From assembly GCF_004210375.1 (NCBI RefSeq), contig NC_134831.1, forward strand, positions 41,698,035 to 41,762,034: a DNA stretch of 64,000 nt, read 5' to 3'. The stretch is from Tachypleus tridentatus (lineage: Eukaryota; Arthropoda; Merostomata; Xiphosura; Limulidae). Positions 1 through 11,862 of this stretch are shown here, piece after piece. The notes below the pieces were generated by a model that had not been told where the DNA came from, did not search any database, and saw only the letters and a list, made by a program, of their open reading frames with translations. Each line of letters starts with the position of its first letter. The first letter of the stretch is position 1. The position numbers and the translations under genes were made by a program.

Positions 1-1490
1 TGTTTAAAATTTGTATAATAAAACTTAGCGGCATTAAGTAACAAAGTGCAAATAAGGCGATGCCCTTTTTTTAGTTAATTGTGAAAATTATTGCATCATT
101 GGTTACTGACCGCGGCAGCGATAGTAACAAGAAAAGTGCATGGTATAGGTAACTTTTACGGTTTTCTTTTTTGTTTTTTCTGCAAATATTATAATACTGA
201 GACTCTTTCTTCAAAGCGTTTAAATTCTTGCATGTTCCATTTATACTGCACACCAATTTCTACCATAAATTATAACAATCTTTCACAATACAGTGAATAT
301 GTTATAGCATAATGAAAAAAATTACGTTACTAATAAAAACTATGAACAAACTTATTTCGCGCGGTAGTAGTCAATAAGTGTTCACTTGATTTAGTTGGCA
401 TTTGCTGAGAAAAATAACAGTTTATATTTTAAAAGAAGTGTTTTCCAATTTATATAATGTTAACTCATTAAAGGTGAACCTTTATTAAATTTGTCAGACG
501 CATATTATTATTTACAGCGAAGAATATTGTAACTATCTGTTATTTATCTAAGCAAATGTTATTTATTTCACTCACATTTCCATCAGTTTTTCATACAAGA
601 CAAAGACCCTTCATCACGGTTTATGGCATCATAAAAGTTATCTCTGCAATAAATGGTCGTTCGTTTAATGTTTGAGGCCTTCATTATGGAAAACAATCTC
701 GAAACGTCACCACGACAGTTGTTTTCTCTAACTCGTGGATTACAGTATTACTTTCAGTTATGGCGGTAAGATTTTGTCTGTTACATACTTGCTCTCTGTA
801 AACCAAGTCAATCATACGTGAGTGTACTGGAGTTAAATTAGAGTATTTTTCATTTCTTTTTCAGTTTGTGTACACTCAACCAATAAGTCATGAAAAGAAA
901 GTAAAGACAAAAAACGTTTACCTCACTTTCAGGGACATCGTAAATCACTGATGATTAAATCTTTTTATTCTCGAATATGCACCATATATTTTTTCTCTTT
1001 TTTTTAGGGTTTGTCTATTTGTCCATTATTTCAAAGTACGGTCTGAATTATGATAGAAAATGAACTTTTATGGCTGGATCCTTAATGAAATCAAAATGAT
1101 CAGTAATTAAAACGCACTCCAGTGTTGACAAGATATTTATAAAAATAACCTTACAGAACACATTTGAAACAAATTTAATGTCCTACTAAGATATATACAA
1201 AACTTAGAATAGTTTTATTTGTATGAGTATTTGCATGCTGTGTTTTAGCGTTGTAAGTCCTTAAACTGACAAACCGGGGATCCTTAGGATGGTATCTAAA
1301 TTTTAAAATGACTGAAATATTTTTACTATTCTAAAGTGCTTAAAAATTTGGAAATAATTTATCAAGAGAGAAATCTAATCTTTTCTGAAGTAATCAGGTT
1401 TTCAATGTTTTATAGTTCTTGAGATCACGGAACCTGGAGCCACACTTTGGAATTCTAAAACGTCACTTCATCTTTGTTTTTGTTGAATTA
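1..1490. other. AT-rich intergenic stretch
   Basis: I see no exon, structural RNA or recognisable element here. Short open frames at 71-312 lie opposite each other and have no coding character. Confidence 0.5.
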
Positions 1491-1737
1491 TACACAAAGC
1501 TTCTCGAGAGCTATCTGCACTAGCCATCCCTAATACTGAAGTAACTGATAAGAGGAGAGATAGCTAGTCAACACACCCACAACTAACTTATGAGCTACTC
1601 TTTACCATCTTACGATGGTTTGATTGCCACATTATAAGGCCTCTACGGCGGCAAGATAGAGCACATTCGGTAACTCGGTTTGATCACGCGACTCACAAAT
1701 TGCGAGTAGAGTGTCCTAACCACCAGGCCATATCAGG
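1491..1737 (-). mobile_element. tRNA-derived SINE (family 1), diverged
   Basis: Read on the minus strand this matches the window's main SINE from the tRNA-like head (ending near 1737) to the tail with the AGCTACTCGAGGGCTATCTG-type motif near 1500. Several indels mark it as an old copy. Confidence 0.8.
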
Positions 1738-2798
1738 TCGTCGCTATATGAGGTAAGAATAGTAAAAGTGCAAACATTCAAGCGTGGATTAATTAGAGAC
1801 TTTAGAGTGTGGAGGGGTAAATAGAGCGGTGAAATTATATAGGCTAAAACTTATTATGTATGTGACTTTATGGATTAGAATACAGTACGGCTGTTTTATC
1901 CGTATTTTTAAAATAAATTAAAAGGAACCCTATTTAAAATATCAATGGCAACTGCCTTTAGAAAGCTGTGTTTCTCGTTACTAATTATTATACTATTATT
2001 ATTTAAATATAATAACATCATTCAAAATGTTTGGATCCCTGCATTTAAGAAATCATAACCTGATTTCTATTTCTGTTGTTATTCACTACAATTCTTTCTT
2101 ACAGACCTCTTAATGCAAATAATTATACAACAAATATCTAAGTTTAAAAAAAAAAATCATCCCTCAGAAACAGTACTGGAATTGGAGAGCTCGTACAAAA
2201 AAGTAGTGAAAGAGCGGGTACAACACTTCAATAAATGTAGTATTACTACAATATGTCCATAAAAACTACCTAAAGTCTCTTTTTTTTTTTGGGTGGCGCT
2301 TGCAATAAATGGGTCTCGCGGGCAAACATGTAGTTCATCTATTTGCTGGAGGTGTCGTATATAAGGCACGAGATTCCACTACTTATTTTATTAAAATAGT
2401 TAAAGCTTTGTAACATGTTGTTGTTTTTAATGTTTACATTTTGTTGCCATGTTGTTATGCTGTTCACAGTGTGTAATGGGCTTATCCATGGGAAACATGA
2501 CATTTTGATGCTTGTAAACTCTGTAAATCTCTTGCTATATAGGAGTATTTCAATTTCGTAAATAATAACAACTTAATCATTACGTGCACGTCAGAAGAAC
2601 ATGTTCTTTGTTTGATGTAAAATGTTCCAATTTGAAATTGGAAAATGAGGTGGTGAGTAAAGGAAGAAATTTAATATACATGAAAAGTAGAGCCTCAGAA
2701 ATCAATCACAGTTCATCCAGCCCTGCAAAATTCAGTCAGTAAATAGGAGGAAAGAGTGTAACAAAACTTAAGCGAAACGTAAGATACAAGCGAAAACT
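1738..2798. other. Intergenic stretch, no gene seen
   Basis: AT-rich sequence with A and T homopolymer runs, for example near 2145 and 2280. No splice-bounded open frame or repeat family could be recognised. Confidence 0.45.
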
Positions 2799-3080
2799 GG
2801 CCTGGCATGGCCAGGTGGAAAAGGCACTCGACTCGTAATCTGAGGGTCGCGGGCTCGAATCCCCCTCCCACCAAACATGCTCGCTCTTTCAGCCGTAAGG
2901 GCATTATAATGTGATGGCCAATCCCACTATTCGTTGGTAAAAGAGTAACTCAAGAGTCAAGAGTTGGCGGTGGGTGGTGATGACTAGCTGCCTTCCCTCT
3001 AGATTTACACTGCTAAATTAGAGACCGCTAGCGCAGATAGCCCTCGTGTAACTTTGCGCGAAATTCAAAACAAGCGAAAA
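2799..3080 (+). mobile_element. tRNA-derived SINE (family 1)
   Basis: Near full-length copy. The tRNA-like head has a B-box-like GGCTCGAATCCC at about 2850. A body with a CCCACTATTCGTTGGTAAAA motif and a tail ending TTTGCGCGAAATTCAAAACAA follow. The same order recurs at about ten other places in the window. The head anticodon region reads ACTCGTAAT, so a tRNA-Thr-like ancestor is possible. Confidence 0.9.
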
Positions 3081-5114
3081 TTATTGCTGTAAAAAAGGAA
3101 ATGTAAAAAAAAATGTTTAGCAACTTAAACAGGTTGTTAACTGGTAATTTATATTTCACAGTTAAATTTAAATAAATACTTAAAAATACCTAAAACCGCC
3201 TGGTGGCCGTTGATTAGGTTTTCTCAAACTTCCTCTATCAGATTCACCAAATTCCAAAAAAACGAATGAGTTACGGTGAGGATGAGATTCCTTCAATTCA
3301 ACTTATTTATCTACTAGACAGCTATAAAAAGTTTTACCCTAAACCATGTAGATTTTTTACCTGATGTTCGACGTATAATTTGTGACGTAATCGAACATTA
3401 ATAACAGAAATAGTTTGTTTGTTTGTTTTTTAATTATCGTGCCCATCATTTTCATGGTGCCCACCAGTGTTCTTAAATATTCTTGATGAACGCTAACGAG
3501 AATTTAATTTATAGTATCTTGTAAAGACGCAAGTAATAGGTTGACTTTAGTAATTATTCTGTCCATTTGTATTAGAACCGTTAATTAAACTTCATCATAT
3601 ACTGTGGTGTTATAGTAAATTGTTATAGTGCCAAAGCGCCAACTAAATCTTAAAAGGTTTCCCGCCTTTGGATTATACATGCACGTGCACACTGTATTTC
3701 AGGGTTTTAATTTGTTTATAGTTACCAGACGCTCCTCAAATAAGTTTATATAGTAATTGGTATGTACGAGCTATAAAAATACAATTGATTTAGTGTCTTT
3801 AATATATATGTATTTTATAATATTCTACAATATTTTATCAGTAATTTTCAAATACTGATACAAATATAAATAGTTATTGGATTTAATAAAGAAACTTTAA
3901 ATAAAATTATTAAACTATTCTGTAACAAATATAAGAGTGCATTAAATAAATATAAAAAATTGAAAATTAGAGAAATTTTACTAAAAATTTATATTAAGTA
4001 GTTTTAGTTATATATAAGGTCACAGCTTGATACTACTTTATGCGGATGTACATATTGCCGCATATAAAAGCTTGTTTAGAGCACGATAGTCACAGTAGAC
4101 TTAATAAATGGGTGGTGGTTGGGTGCTATACTAGTTTATATGGACTGTTAATGGGACTGTTATAGTAGTATATTTCGTTTACTGGGCTACCAATTAGTGC
4201 CTTTCTATCATAATTGGAGTTGGAATTCTAATTTCAAGAGGCAAGTTTTTAACTTACGTACCCCCAAATAGTAGTACCTATTTTTCAATTAACTTTTTCT
4301 TCTTTACTTTGGAGAGCAGCCACCTTCCCACAACTGTCTGCAGGCAGTGAAGGGTGGTATAGATGTGGGACGTTGTAGGTTTGAGCACTCACATCTCACT
4401 CTCTTAATTTCTATGTCTACTGCTACTCCTTTATTTTATTTCTTTATATGAGGCTGGCGAATGGAGGTTAAGACTAATAGACGGTGTATCCCCACAGCAA
4501 TGCGAGTCCTACTTTCTCTGTCACCTCCAATACCTAGGGAACATTTTATATATCACTTTATAGCTTTACCCTGGGATCTTTTTAATTAGTGCAGCCTTTT
4601 TCTTTATTTATTATGTTTTAATTTAATTTTGTTTAGGATTGTGTTTAGGTTATAACAAATATATATACATATATATATAATCTCTACACCATAAAATATA
4701 CATAGAAGTATTATCAGTGCGCATTTATAAGTTATATTAAATATATAATGGTTTTAACACATTAACTATGAAAGTTTAACACTGTAACACACACTATCAC
4801 TTTATTTTACAACTACTCGTTTTAATGTACACTCAAAAACGAAAACACAGAGGCAAATGTTCGCTCCGTGAGAGCCCATTGCACAATTGATTATATTACA
4901 TATATATATATGTACGTGCTCAGTGCGCGTACTTCACAGAATGTAAAGGGATTGTATATTAAAAAATAAATATTCTTTATCTCAGAATAATTCTTCAGTT
5001 AATTTTCAACAATTCGCTCTAATATATTAGGAAAACACGAACTGGTAAATTACTTATAGCAAAACTTTAATTACTTCTGTTGTTGTTTTTTTTAAGTGAA
5101 AAATTACTTTTATA
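3081..5114. other. AT-rich intergenic stretch
   Basis: No gene seen. It contains simple TA-type runs near 4660-4680 and 4890-4910. A slightly GC-richer patch at 4310-4560 matches none of the repeat families in the window. Confidence 0.45.
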
Positions 5115-5390
5115 CAGTCTTGGCCAAAATGATTGTTTGCTGTTATATATTGATGTTATATTCTACATACATGGAGATATTGAGTGAATGTCCTGGTGGT
5201 AACAGATGAGGTACCGTATGATTGTACAAATACGTACAAGTTGTTATTGTGGTATATATAAGTCGTTTTTAACATTTTTTTGTCAAAACACACATACGCA
5301 CCTGTTTTGTGTGACAGGGTGTGTTTTTGCTGTTATCTTTTTGAAACAAGTCAATACTTTGTTCAGAACATTTTTTATACTTCTTTTAGG

Positions 5391-5519
5391 ACCCCAGTGA
5401 CACAACGGTATATCTGCGGACTCACACCGCTATAAACCGGGTTTTGATACCCGTGGTGGACAGAGCACATATAGCCATTTGTGTAGCTTTGTGTTAAATT
5501 CCAAACAAACAAACAAAAC
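5391..5519 (+). mobile_element. Short tRNA-derived SINE (family 2) nested in Tc1
   Basis: It starts CCCCAGTGACACAACGG, has a tRNA-like B-box region and GTGGTGGACAGAGCA, and ends in an (AAAC)n tail. The paralogous Tc1 copy near 35960 lacks this block, which shows that it is an insertion. Confidence 0.85.
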
Positions 5520-5559
5520 TTATTCTATAGTCATACAAACACGTGCATGAAGTTATAGG

Positions 5560-6480
5560 GTGTAAAATTGTTCGACTATCCAGAAATGATATGAAGCAAA
5601 CTGACATTGCCAGAACAGAAAGAAGTCTTCTGTTAAATGCTGAAAAACTACCGACTCAGATGACCGTGTTTTGATTAGGTTAATAGGTTAAGGTCGAAAG
5701 AAGTCATGTAACACTTTACGACAGAAATGGCATGAACACATTTATTACAGGGTATTCATAAGAACAGTAAATAGAAGACTGGCCAAACAAGATTATTTTA
5801 CAGTAAGATATTCTCCAAACTGATATCAGCCAAAAATCACCGTCGTAACTGTGCTGCTCGTACAAGACAACATGCCAACGTAGAGTTAGAACACTGGCGA
5901 CATGTAATATTTTTATATGAGTCCTGTTACTGGTTTTTTAAAGCTGATGGAAAGATTCGTGTTCGTTGTTTGCCTGGATAACAGGTGAGAGAAGACTGTC
6001 GTTCTCTCAGAAAACACACAGAAGGTGACGCAGTACATGTTTGAGCAGCTATTTATCATGGTGGAAAAAAGTGCACTTCATATCCTCCAAGGAAACACCA
6101 ATGGCACTTCCTACAGACATCACATGCAGAAAACATATCTGCCATATGCTAGGTCAGGGTTTGGTAATAACTTTGTTTTCCAGGATGACAATTCCACTAA
6201 CTACAGTGCACATATTATACAGGCAGACATTAAAAAATGTGCCATAACCAGCAGAGATTCCAGATTGTATTCCCATTGAGAACTGTTGGCCAGTACTGAG
6301 CATGAAAAGAGCTAACCACAGCCCTAAGCCAACCAGTGTGGTATGTTGTGGTATCTTCTAGTTATAAATTGTTATGAAATCATGGTGTATTGCATCAATA
6401 ACCTCATTGACAGTATGCCACCTCGCCTTGCGGAAGTTAGTAGAGTACAAGGACCAACCATATACTGAATGTCTAATATG
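5560..6480 (+). pseudogene. Tc1 transposase remnant
   Basis: Translated pieces in shifting frames match a Tc1-type DDE transposase. Around 5905-5955 a VIFLYESCYWFFKADG segment aligns with the usual first catalytic motif, but the Asp of the family's DES is a Tyr here. From 6025 to 6279 an open stretch contains ALHILQGNTNG, LPYARSGFGNNFVFQDDNST (second Asp) and a run up to a stop. In another frame IPIENCWPVL supplies the catalytic-Glu region near 6265-6295. Frameshifts and stops interrupt it throughout, so it cannot encode a working enzyme. It lies inside the inverted-repeat-bounded element and is surely its former cargo. Confidence 0.88.
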
Positions 6481-6785
6481 AGCTGATGTAAGGTTGCAGA
6501 TGATATTTATAATAATTTCATGTTATATTTTTTCATTACATATGTTTTGGTAATGCTTTGTTGAGATAGGTGAAATGCTGATTTACACATCATTTTACAA
6601 ATATTAACTATTATAATAAACTGGTCATGATGTCCATAGAACTTGTTTTTTTGTACAGATTACACATTTAGATGTTTCATATAACATATATATCTCAGTT
6701 TGATAGAGTTAATTGTTTTTGTATTCCATCTCAATATTAATGATTTTATTTGTTACAAAATATGAAAATATTGTGGCCAAGACTG

Positions 6786-7890
6786 TAGTCCTATTTTACT
6801 AAAAGAGGGAGTATGAAAAGGATCTATTTTCTCCACTACACATAACTATAGATACTAAGCTTTATCAGGTGGCTTTCAAAACTACCAGTCTTAAAAAGTT
6901 TGAAACTTCAATAGTCAACTAGACATGGTGTTTTTGTTATTGTTATCTAATATGAGGTCATTATATTTCTTTTTTTTTCCACTGTAATCCAAAGATGAAC
7001 TTGGTGAATTTTCCTTTGAACATTTTCTTAGCTAACTTGATTATTCTATAGATTTCATATCAGTCGAAGTCTCGACTGCTGTTAGAACTAAAAGTTTCAG
7101 TCCACAATGCTCTCATTTTCTCAGAATATCCGCACATACCTGAAGTGAAATACCTATGAAATCCTACGAATCGAGAAAAAGTCGTTAGACTAGCTTGCTT
7201 TTAATTTGTACTATATTTATACCATGAATAGCGCACTTAGGAGTCGTCGAATGTACAGCAAAGTACACGATTTATAATATCGATTTTATTGTTAAAAGTT
7301 CTGCCGATAGTCGATTAAAATCTTAATGTTTTCGCTCAGCCTTATTCACTATCATTCCTTCTTGCTTTTTTGGTAGATTGCGGAGTTTAGTAAACCGTTC
7401 CACGAAATTATCACAGTCCGTATACTTAATAATACTTAATGGCGCGATTAAAATAACATCAGTCGTCATGGCAACCATACAGGCGTTGTTCCTCGATGTC
7501 ACGTTCCCTAATCGATCCAATCATCTGGTAGCAATATATGTAGACAAACTATCGTGCAACTGAACGGAAAACATTGACCCCCATTGGTAATTCTAGGATT
7601 AAACAACCTCTTAGATAACGTATAAATCATTCGGTGACGTTAATGGGCTTTAAAACAAATAACTGAACAACTGTCCCCGCCACAAGTACTTAACATACGG
7701 GGAAGTCTAGAATATGAAAAGAAGCAGAAAATAACTCTATTGTACACTCACCATTTTATAAAGTAGGACATTTTTGGTGCTGAAAAAAATATGATTCAAA
7801 GTAATACTACTGTTGTAGCGACAGCATGCTTGGTTTTTGTGTTTTAAAACAGTACATCTCTCTTCGTGATGACGATAAAACCCACTTGTA
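6786..7890. other. Intergenic stretch, no gene seen
   Basis: The two overlapping opposite-strand frames at 7323-7563 look like chance. No splice-site-bounded exon or known repeat was identified. Confidence 0.45.
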
Positions 7891-8090
7891 GAGAAATATA
7901 TATGCAAAAACGGCTGGTATGGGTAGAGAAAAGATTTTATCGTCATTTTTCAACACAAAGAAAGAAAGAGGTAACTGACCAATAGCTGACCACATGTGAA
8001 CCTGACGATGACCGAAGAAGGTCGAAACGTTGTTCGCTCCTCTACATATTTTTTTTTCTCAACGCATACCACCCATTTTTACATATATAG
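7891..8090 (+). mobile_element. Penelope-like element terminal hairpin, copy 1
   Basis: Starts GAGAAATATATATGCAAAAA, and the right side ends with a diverged complement (CCACCCATTTTTACATATATAG). It shares this layout and the central GTGAACCTGACGATGACC motif with 52865-53044. Inverted terminal modules with a hammerhead-type core are characteristic of Penelope-like retroelement pLTRs. No reverse transcriptase is visible, so this is a solo remnant. Confidence 0.6.
8002..8040 (+). ncRNA. Hammerhead-ribozyme-like core
   Basis: CTGACGA (8002-8008), a 4-bp stem GACC/GGTC closed by a GAAGAA loop (8010-8023), then GAAAC (8024-8028). This is the order of the hammerhead catalytic core. One extra U sits before stem II, a variant I associate with Penelope-type copies. 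Stems I and III are not certain, so activity is unknown. Confidence 0.45.
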
Positions 8091-8192
8091 CTATTGTTCT
8101 CTATTGTTCAAAAATGTGTTTAAAAGTTGTAATACTAATAAAACGACGGCATGCTTGGTTGTTGTGTTTAAAATTGGTAGTACTTTGTTTTT

Positions 8193-8306
8193 GAAATTAA
8201 GTACGAAGCTACACGACACGCTATTTCCGTTCTGCCCACCACGAGTATCGAAACTTAGTTTTTAACGGTATGAGTCCGCAGACATGCCGTTGTGCCGCTG
8301 AGTTAA
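8193..8306 (-). mobile_element. Family 2 SINE, diverged
   Basis: The minus strand reads CAGCGGCACAACGGCATGTC, then a decayed B-box and GTGGTGGGCAGAA, as in the other family 2 copies. It contains several substitutions. Confidence 0.65.
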
Positions 8307-8475
8307 AAATAGTACATCTTTATTGTAACGTTCGTTTAAAAGCATTACAGTGTAACACGTTGTTTTAAAGTCTGATTGTGGAACGTTATTTTAAAAAAGT
8401 ATGAAAGCGTAAAATAAATTTTAAGGTTTGACAGTGCGACCTGAGTTGGAAGGTCCGACACTACTTGTATGGTGA

Positions 8476-8668
8476 AGTTTCGTACAAAGCTCCCCGAGCC
8501 GTCTCTAAGACCCGAGAGGTCTTAGACTAGAAGAAAGGCAGCAGCACAACCCATCGCCAACTCTTGGGCTACACTATTCGCTGAAAGAGGAACATGGCAG
8601 CTGACAGGGTTTGAACCAGCGACTCGTAGATTACGAACCGAGTACAATAACATTAGACTCGGCTTAAA
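8476..8668 (-). mobile_element. Family 1 SINE, diverged and shortened
   Basis: The CAACTCTTGGGCTAC motif at about 8560 and the tRNA-like head ending near 8660 match family 1 on the minus strand. Internal deletions are present. Confidence 0.65.
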
Positions 8669-8988
8669 CTAGGTGACGTGTGTTGTACGATAACACGAGA
8701 TAAGTGATACGTCAGTACAGCGTGAATTCAAAGTTAGACAGTATATTTTGTTTAGAGCTAAATAACAAGTCTTCGACACCAGGTACTTTAGCTTTAGTCA
8801 AAATATTATGTAAAAACATATAACTGACAGGACTTACGAATAGGCTTTAATTTTAATTAGAAGTGAAAGGCAAGCGACGAAATATTGCCATGGCCTCACG
8901 AGTATTTTCGGCCCTTAGCGATTTAACTGGCGCCCTCTCGACTTTGTGATCGTAGTGATAATTCATGATGCACACCGTATATCATCAG

Positions 8989-9552
8989 TGTTGCACAATA
9001 TATCAGCCGTTTTACACAATATATCAGCCGAGCTACACAGCATAAATAAACCGTGTTACATAATATATCAGCCATGTTACACAAACGTATATGGGCCGTA
9101 TTACACAATACATCAGCTGTATTAAATAATATATCAGTCGTGTTACACAAGTTATCAGCCGTGCTACACAGCATAAATAAACTGTGTTACGTAATATATC
9201 AGCCGTGTTACACAACGTCTATCTGCCGTATTACATAATACATCAGCCGTGTTACACAAACATATATGAGCCGTATTACACAATACATCAATTGTATTAA
9301 ATAATATACCAGCCGTATTATACAATACGTCAACTGTGTTACACACCATATTTCAGTCGCTTTAAAAAGCATATATTAGTCGTGTTCACAGCATAAGTCA
9401 ACGTGTTACATAACATATCAGCTGTGTTACACAATATATCAGTCGTGTTACACATCGTATAACAGCAGTATTACATAATAATAGCCGTGTTAGACAAACA
9501 TATATTGGTCGTATTATACAATATATCAACTGTATTACACAATGTATATCAT
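8989..9552 (+). repeat. Minisatellite, about 20-bp unit with higher-order structure
   Basis: The base unit is close to TGTTACACAATATATCAGCC, repeated with variants for about 560 bp. A longer block with GCTACACAGCATAAATAAAC recurs about 129 bp apart (near 9033 and 9162), giving a higher-order period. Open frames on both strands arise from the repetition and are not genes. Confidence 0.9.
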
Positions 9553-9778
9553 GTGTATTTGCAGGTAAACAATTTCTATGGGTGTGTGTGTATATATATA
9601 TGTTATATTTTATGTGTTGAGTCTGTAATTAATCCGTTCAAATAATGAATGGCAAAAACACTGTTAGTCACCAGATTTAGAGTTCTGTGGTTTTGTTTTC
9701 TTATAAATCGCGTTTTTAGGCACGTAGTACGAATAACTAATTTCTGCTATACACAAGGTTAGAATCCCATTTTTGCGG

Positions 9779-10060
9779 GTCCGGCATGGCCTGGAGGTTA
9801 AGACGATCGACTCGTAATTTGAGGGTCGCGGGTTCGAATCCCCGTTGCACCAAAAATATTCGCCCTTTCAGCCGTGGGGGCTTTATAATATGATGGTCAA
9901 TCCCACTATTCATTGGTAAAAGAGTAGTCCAAGAGTTGACGGTAGGTGGTGATGACTAGCTGCCTTCCCTCTAGTCTTACACTGCTAAATTAGGGACGGC
10001 TAGTACAGATAGCCCTCGAGTAGCTTTGTGCGAAATTACAAAAACAACAACAACAACAAC
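9779..10060 (+). mobile_element. Family 1 SINE, full length
   Basis: Complete head, body and tail. GGGTTCGAATCCCCG lies at about 9829 and the tail ends in a CAA-rich run. It is one of the better-preserved copies. Confidence 0.9.
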
Positions 10061-10142
10061 TTACACTGCTAAATTAGGGACGGCTAGTACAGATAGCCCT
10101 CGAGTAGCTTTGCGCGAAATTACAAAAACAAACAAACAAACA
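10061..10142 (+). repeat. Extra SINE 3' tail directly appended to the previous SINE
   Basis: The last roughly 80 bp of the SINE from TTACACTGCTAAATTAGGG onward are repeated in tandem. The copy shares the private GTACAGATAG variant and ends in (AAAC)n. It is a tail duplication rather than an independent insertion. Confidence 0.85.
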
Positions 10143-11129
10143 TAAACTAGTTATATCGAAATTATTGGATTAAAAAGGAGAAAATCTTATAGTTTTGGTT
10201 TAAATTTTATATAGAAGTGAAACTTTTGCGTTTGGCAAGAAAGTAGACATTAGTACTAGCGTGTGCAGTTGTTTTAACATTGAACAATTACAAACACTGT
10301 TTTGAATCCGACTATCACCGAGTCATTTGAACATACTGTTGAAAATTTAGCTGTGTGTCATTAGCAGTTTAAAAGAGAAAAGCTTGCAAAGAGTCGAGAC
10401 ACATGAAAAATATCCGATTCCAAGTTATAGGTCCATTTGCGAAGATAGTCCGCAAAATTTTAAAGGACAAAGAAAATATCAAAATGTGGTGAAAGTAGAG
10501 AATAATATGTCAATCACACTACATCTGCCAAAGTCGGAACCGACGAGGCTGAAATGAGACATGATTTTGAAATTAAAGTTGATGTTGGACATCTAATGGG
10601 TCTGCAAAGTCTTTGTTCAATAAGACAGTATCATCATTTGGAAAACTTATCGTACTTCTGAGAAACCAGGTTGGATCTTGTATGACATACAGTTTATGGT
10701 CAAAACAGTTTGTCATTGATTGGTATAAAGTTTGAGAACGGTAACAGACTACAACTAGCTGTTGAGTGAACAGAGGATGACGTTTCGTTTTATACTTAAA
10801 ACTATATGAAGTTGTGTTATCTCATGTTGTTACCAAATGATTCACATAGTTGCTTCAAACTTCTGTGATGCAACTCCCGAACAGTTTGTAAGACGTTTTA
10901 AGAATTATGTATATTCATTTTTCAATAAAACAATGCTCACCATTGACTCCTTTCAGAGCTATCAATGTTATTTCTACTTCTGATTTTCATTTTCATTGAG
11001 ATGGATTTACGCTAAACATTTCGTCCAGTAAAACCATTGGCGGTAGATGGTAGTTTTACTGAGATACTTAGATCAATAACATCACTTTATTGCACTGAAA
11101 AATACTATTACATTACCAGCACGAGGACC
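10143..11129. other. Intergenic stretch, no gene seen
   Basis: Unique-looking AT-rich sequence with frequent stops in all frames. No splice-bounded frame or repeat was recognised. Confidence 0.4.
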
Positions 11130-11265
11130 TCGAGCAACGGCGGGCGGGAAAACTTGCAAAGCGAGCTGTTGATTGGGTAAGACGAGGGAAGAATCTCTAA
11201 GCTCTTCACTGATTGGTTGCTGATAATATAAGCAGGAGCTATTAAAGGAATTTTAGTCGTTTCTA
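11130..11265 (+). promoter_or_regulatory. Promoter-like patch without a visible gene
   Basis: A GC-rich island in AT-rich DNA carries, in order, an E2F-like GGCGGGAAAA (about 11143-11152), two GATTGG inverted CCAAT boxes (about 11171 and 11211) and a TATA-like ATAATATAAG at 11223. The layout resembles promoters of cell-cycle or histone genes. The first downstream ATG (about 11276) opens only a 14-codon frame. It could serve a noncoding RNA, a distant exon, or be a relic. Confidence 0.35.
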
Positions 11266-11778
11266 GACTGTAAAATGTATAAGATTTTTGATCTGGTCAT
11301 ACCAAATAGTTGTCTGTGAAGCAGTACGTAGACGAACTGTTTGAACAGTTGCATTGAAATAATATTACACGTCACTTGTCTTTGAATATCCAACAGCTCA
11401 GTTTCAAAATTCGTACCTTTAAGTTTTGTTTGGATTCATTAGTTATGCATTGGGTTTTCTCAGTTCGTTTAAATTAAAGTGACACAGGTTAAGTGTAGAA
11501 CTGAGAGACTAATCGAAACACTTGCTACCAATTTCAGAAATATGAGATACATTCAATCAGCTACTGATATTATGATTTATCGATGAAAGGAGAGAGAGTG
11601 TTTGCCTTTGAACAAAGTATACCTTGAAATCTTAACAAAACCCACCTGAAACAAATTATAGAAATATATGATTCATAACTAAGTAGCCTAGATTTATTTA
11701 TCGTCCAGAGAATCCTACAAAGAATGACGAGTAAGGTGAAACATATTTCGACTGGATAATCCAAAAGTTGTGTTTGTT

Positions 11779-11862
11779 TGAGAGCAAAGTCACATTGGGC
11801 TATCTATTCTGTCCACTGCAGGGAATATAACTCTAGATTTTAGCGTTGTAACGAAAGGTCTT
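11779..11862 (-). mobile_element. Family 2 SINE fragment
   Basis: AGCAAAGTCACATTGGGCTATC and GTCCACTGCAGGGAATATA match the 3' half of family 2 on the minus strand. Confidence 0.6.

Larger units (their letters stand above)
5115..6785 (+). mobile_element. Tc1-family DNA transposon, degenerate copy 1
   Basis: Both ends carry matching terminal inverted repeats: CAGTCTTGGCCAAAAT at 5115 and its near-complement ATTGTGGCCAAGACTG ending at 6785. Each end is flanked by TA (5113-5114 and 6786-6787), the Tc1/mariner target duplication. The length is about 1.67 kb, or about 1.54 kb without the SINE nested at 5391-5519, which is normal for Tc1 elements. A related diverged copy lies at 35760-37431. Confidence 0.92.

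Noticed and set aside
2820..2875. tRNA gene
   Set aside because: The tRNA-like head belongs to a repeated SINE with a conserved non-tRNA body; the cloverleaf is degraded. The same applies to all other tRNA-like segments here.
7996..8265. 89-codon plus-strand frame
   Set aside because: Covers the Penelope-like hairpin and a SINE relic; not a gene.
8923..9349. Several overlapping frames on both strands
   Set aside because: All arise from the 20-bp repeat and are not coding.
8989..9552. CRISPR-like spaced repeats
   Set aside because: Eukaryotic context, no unique spacers of constant length, units contiguous; ordinary minisatellite.
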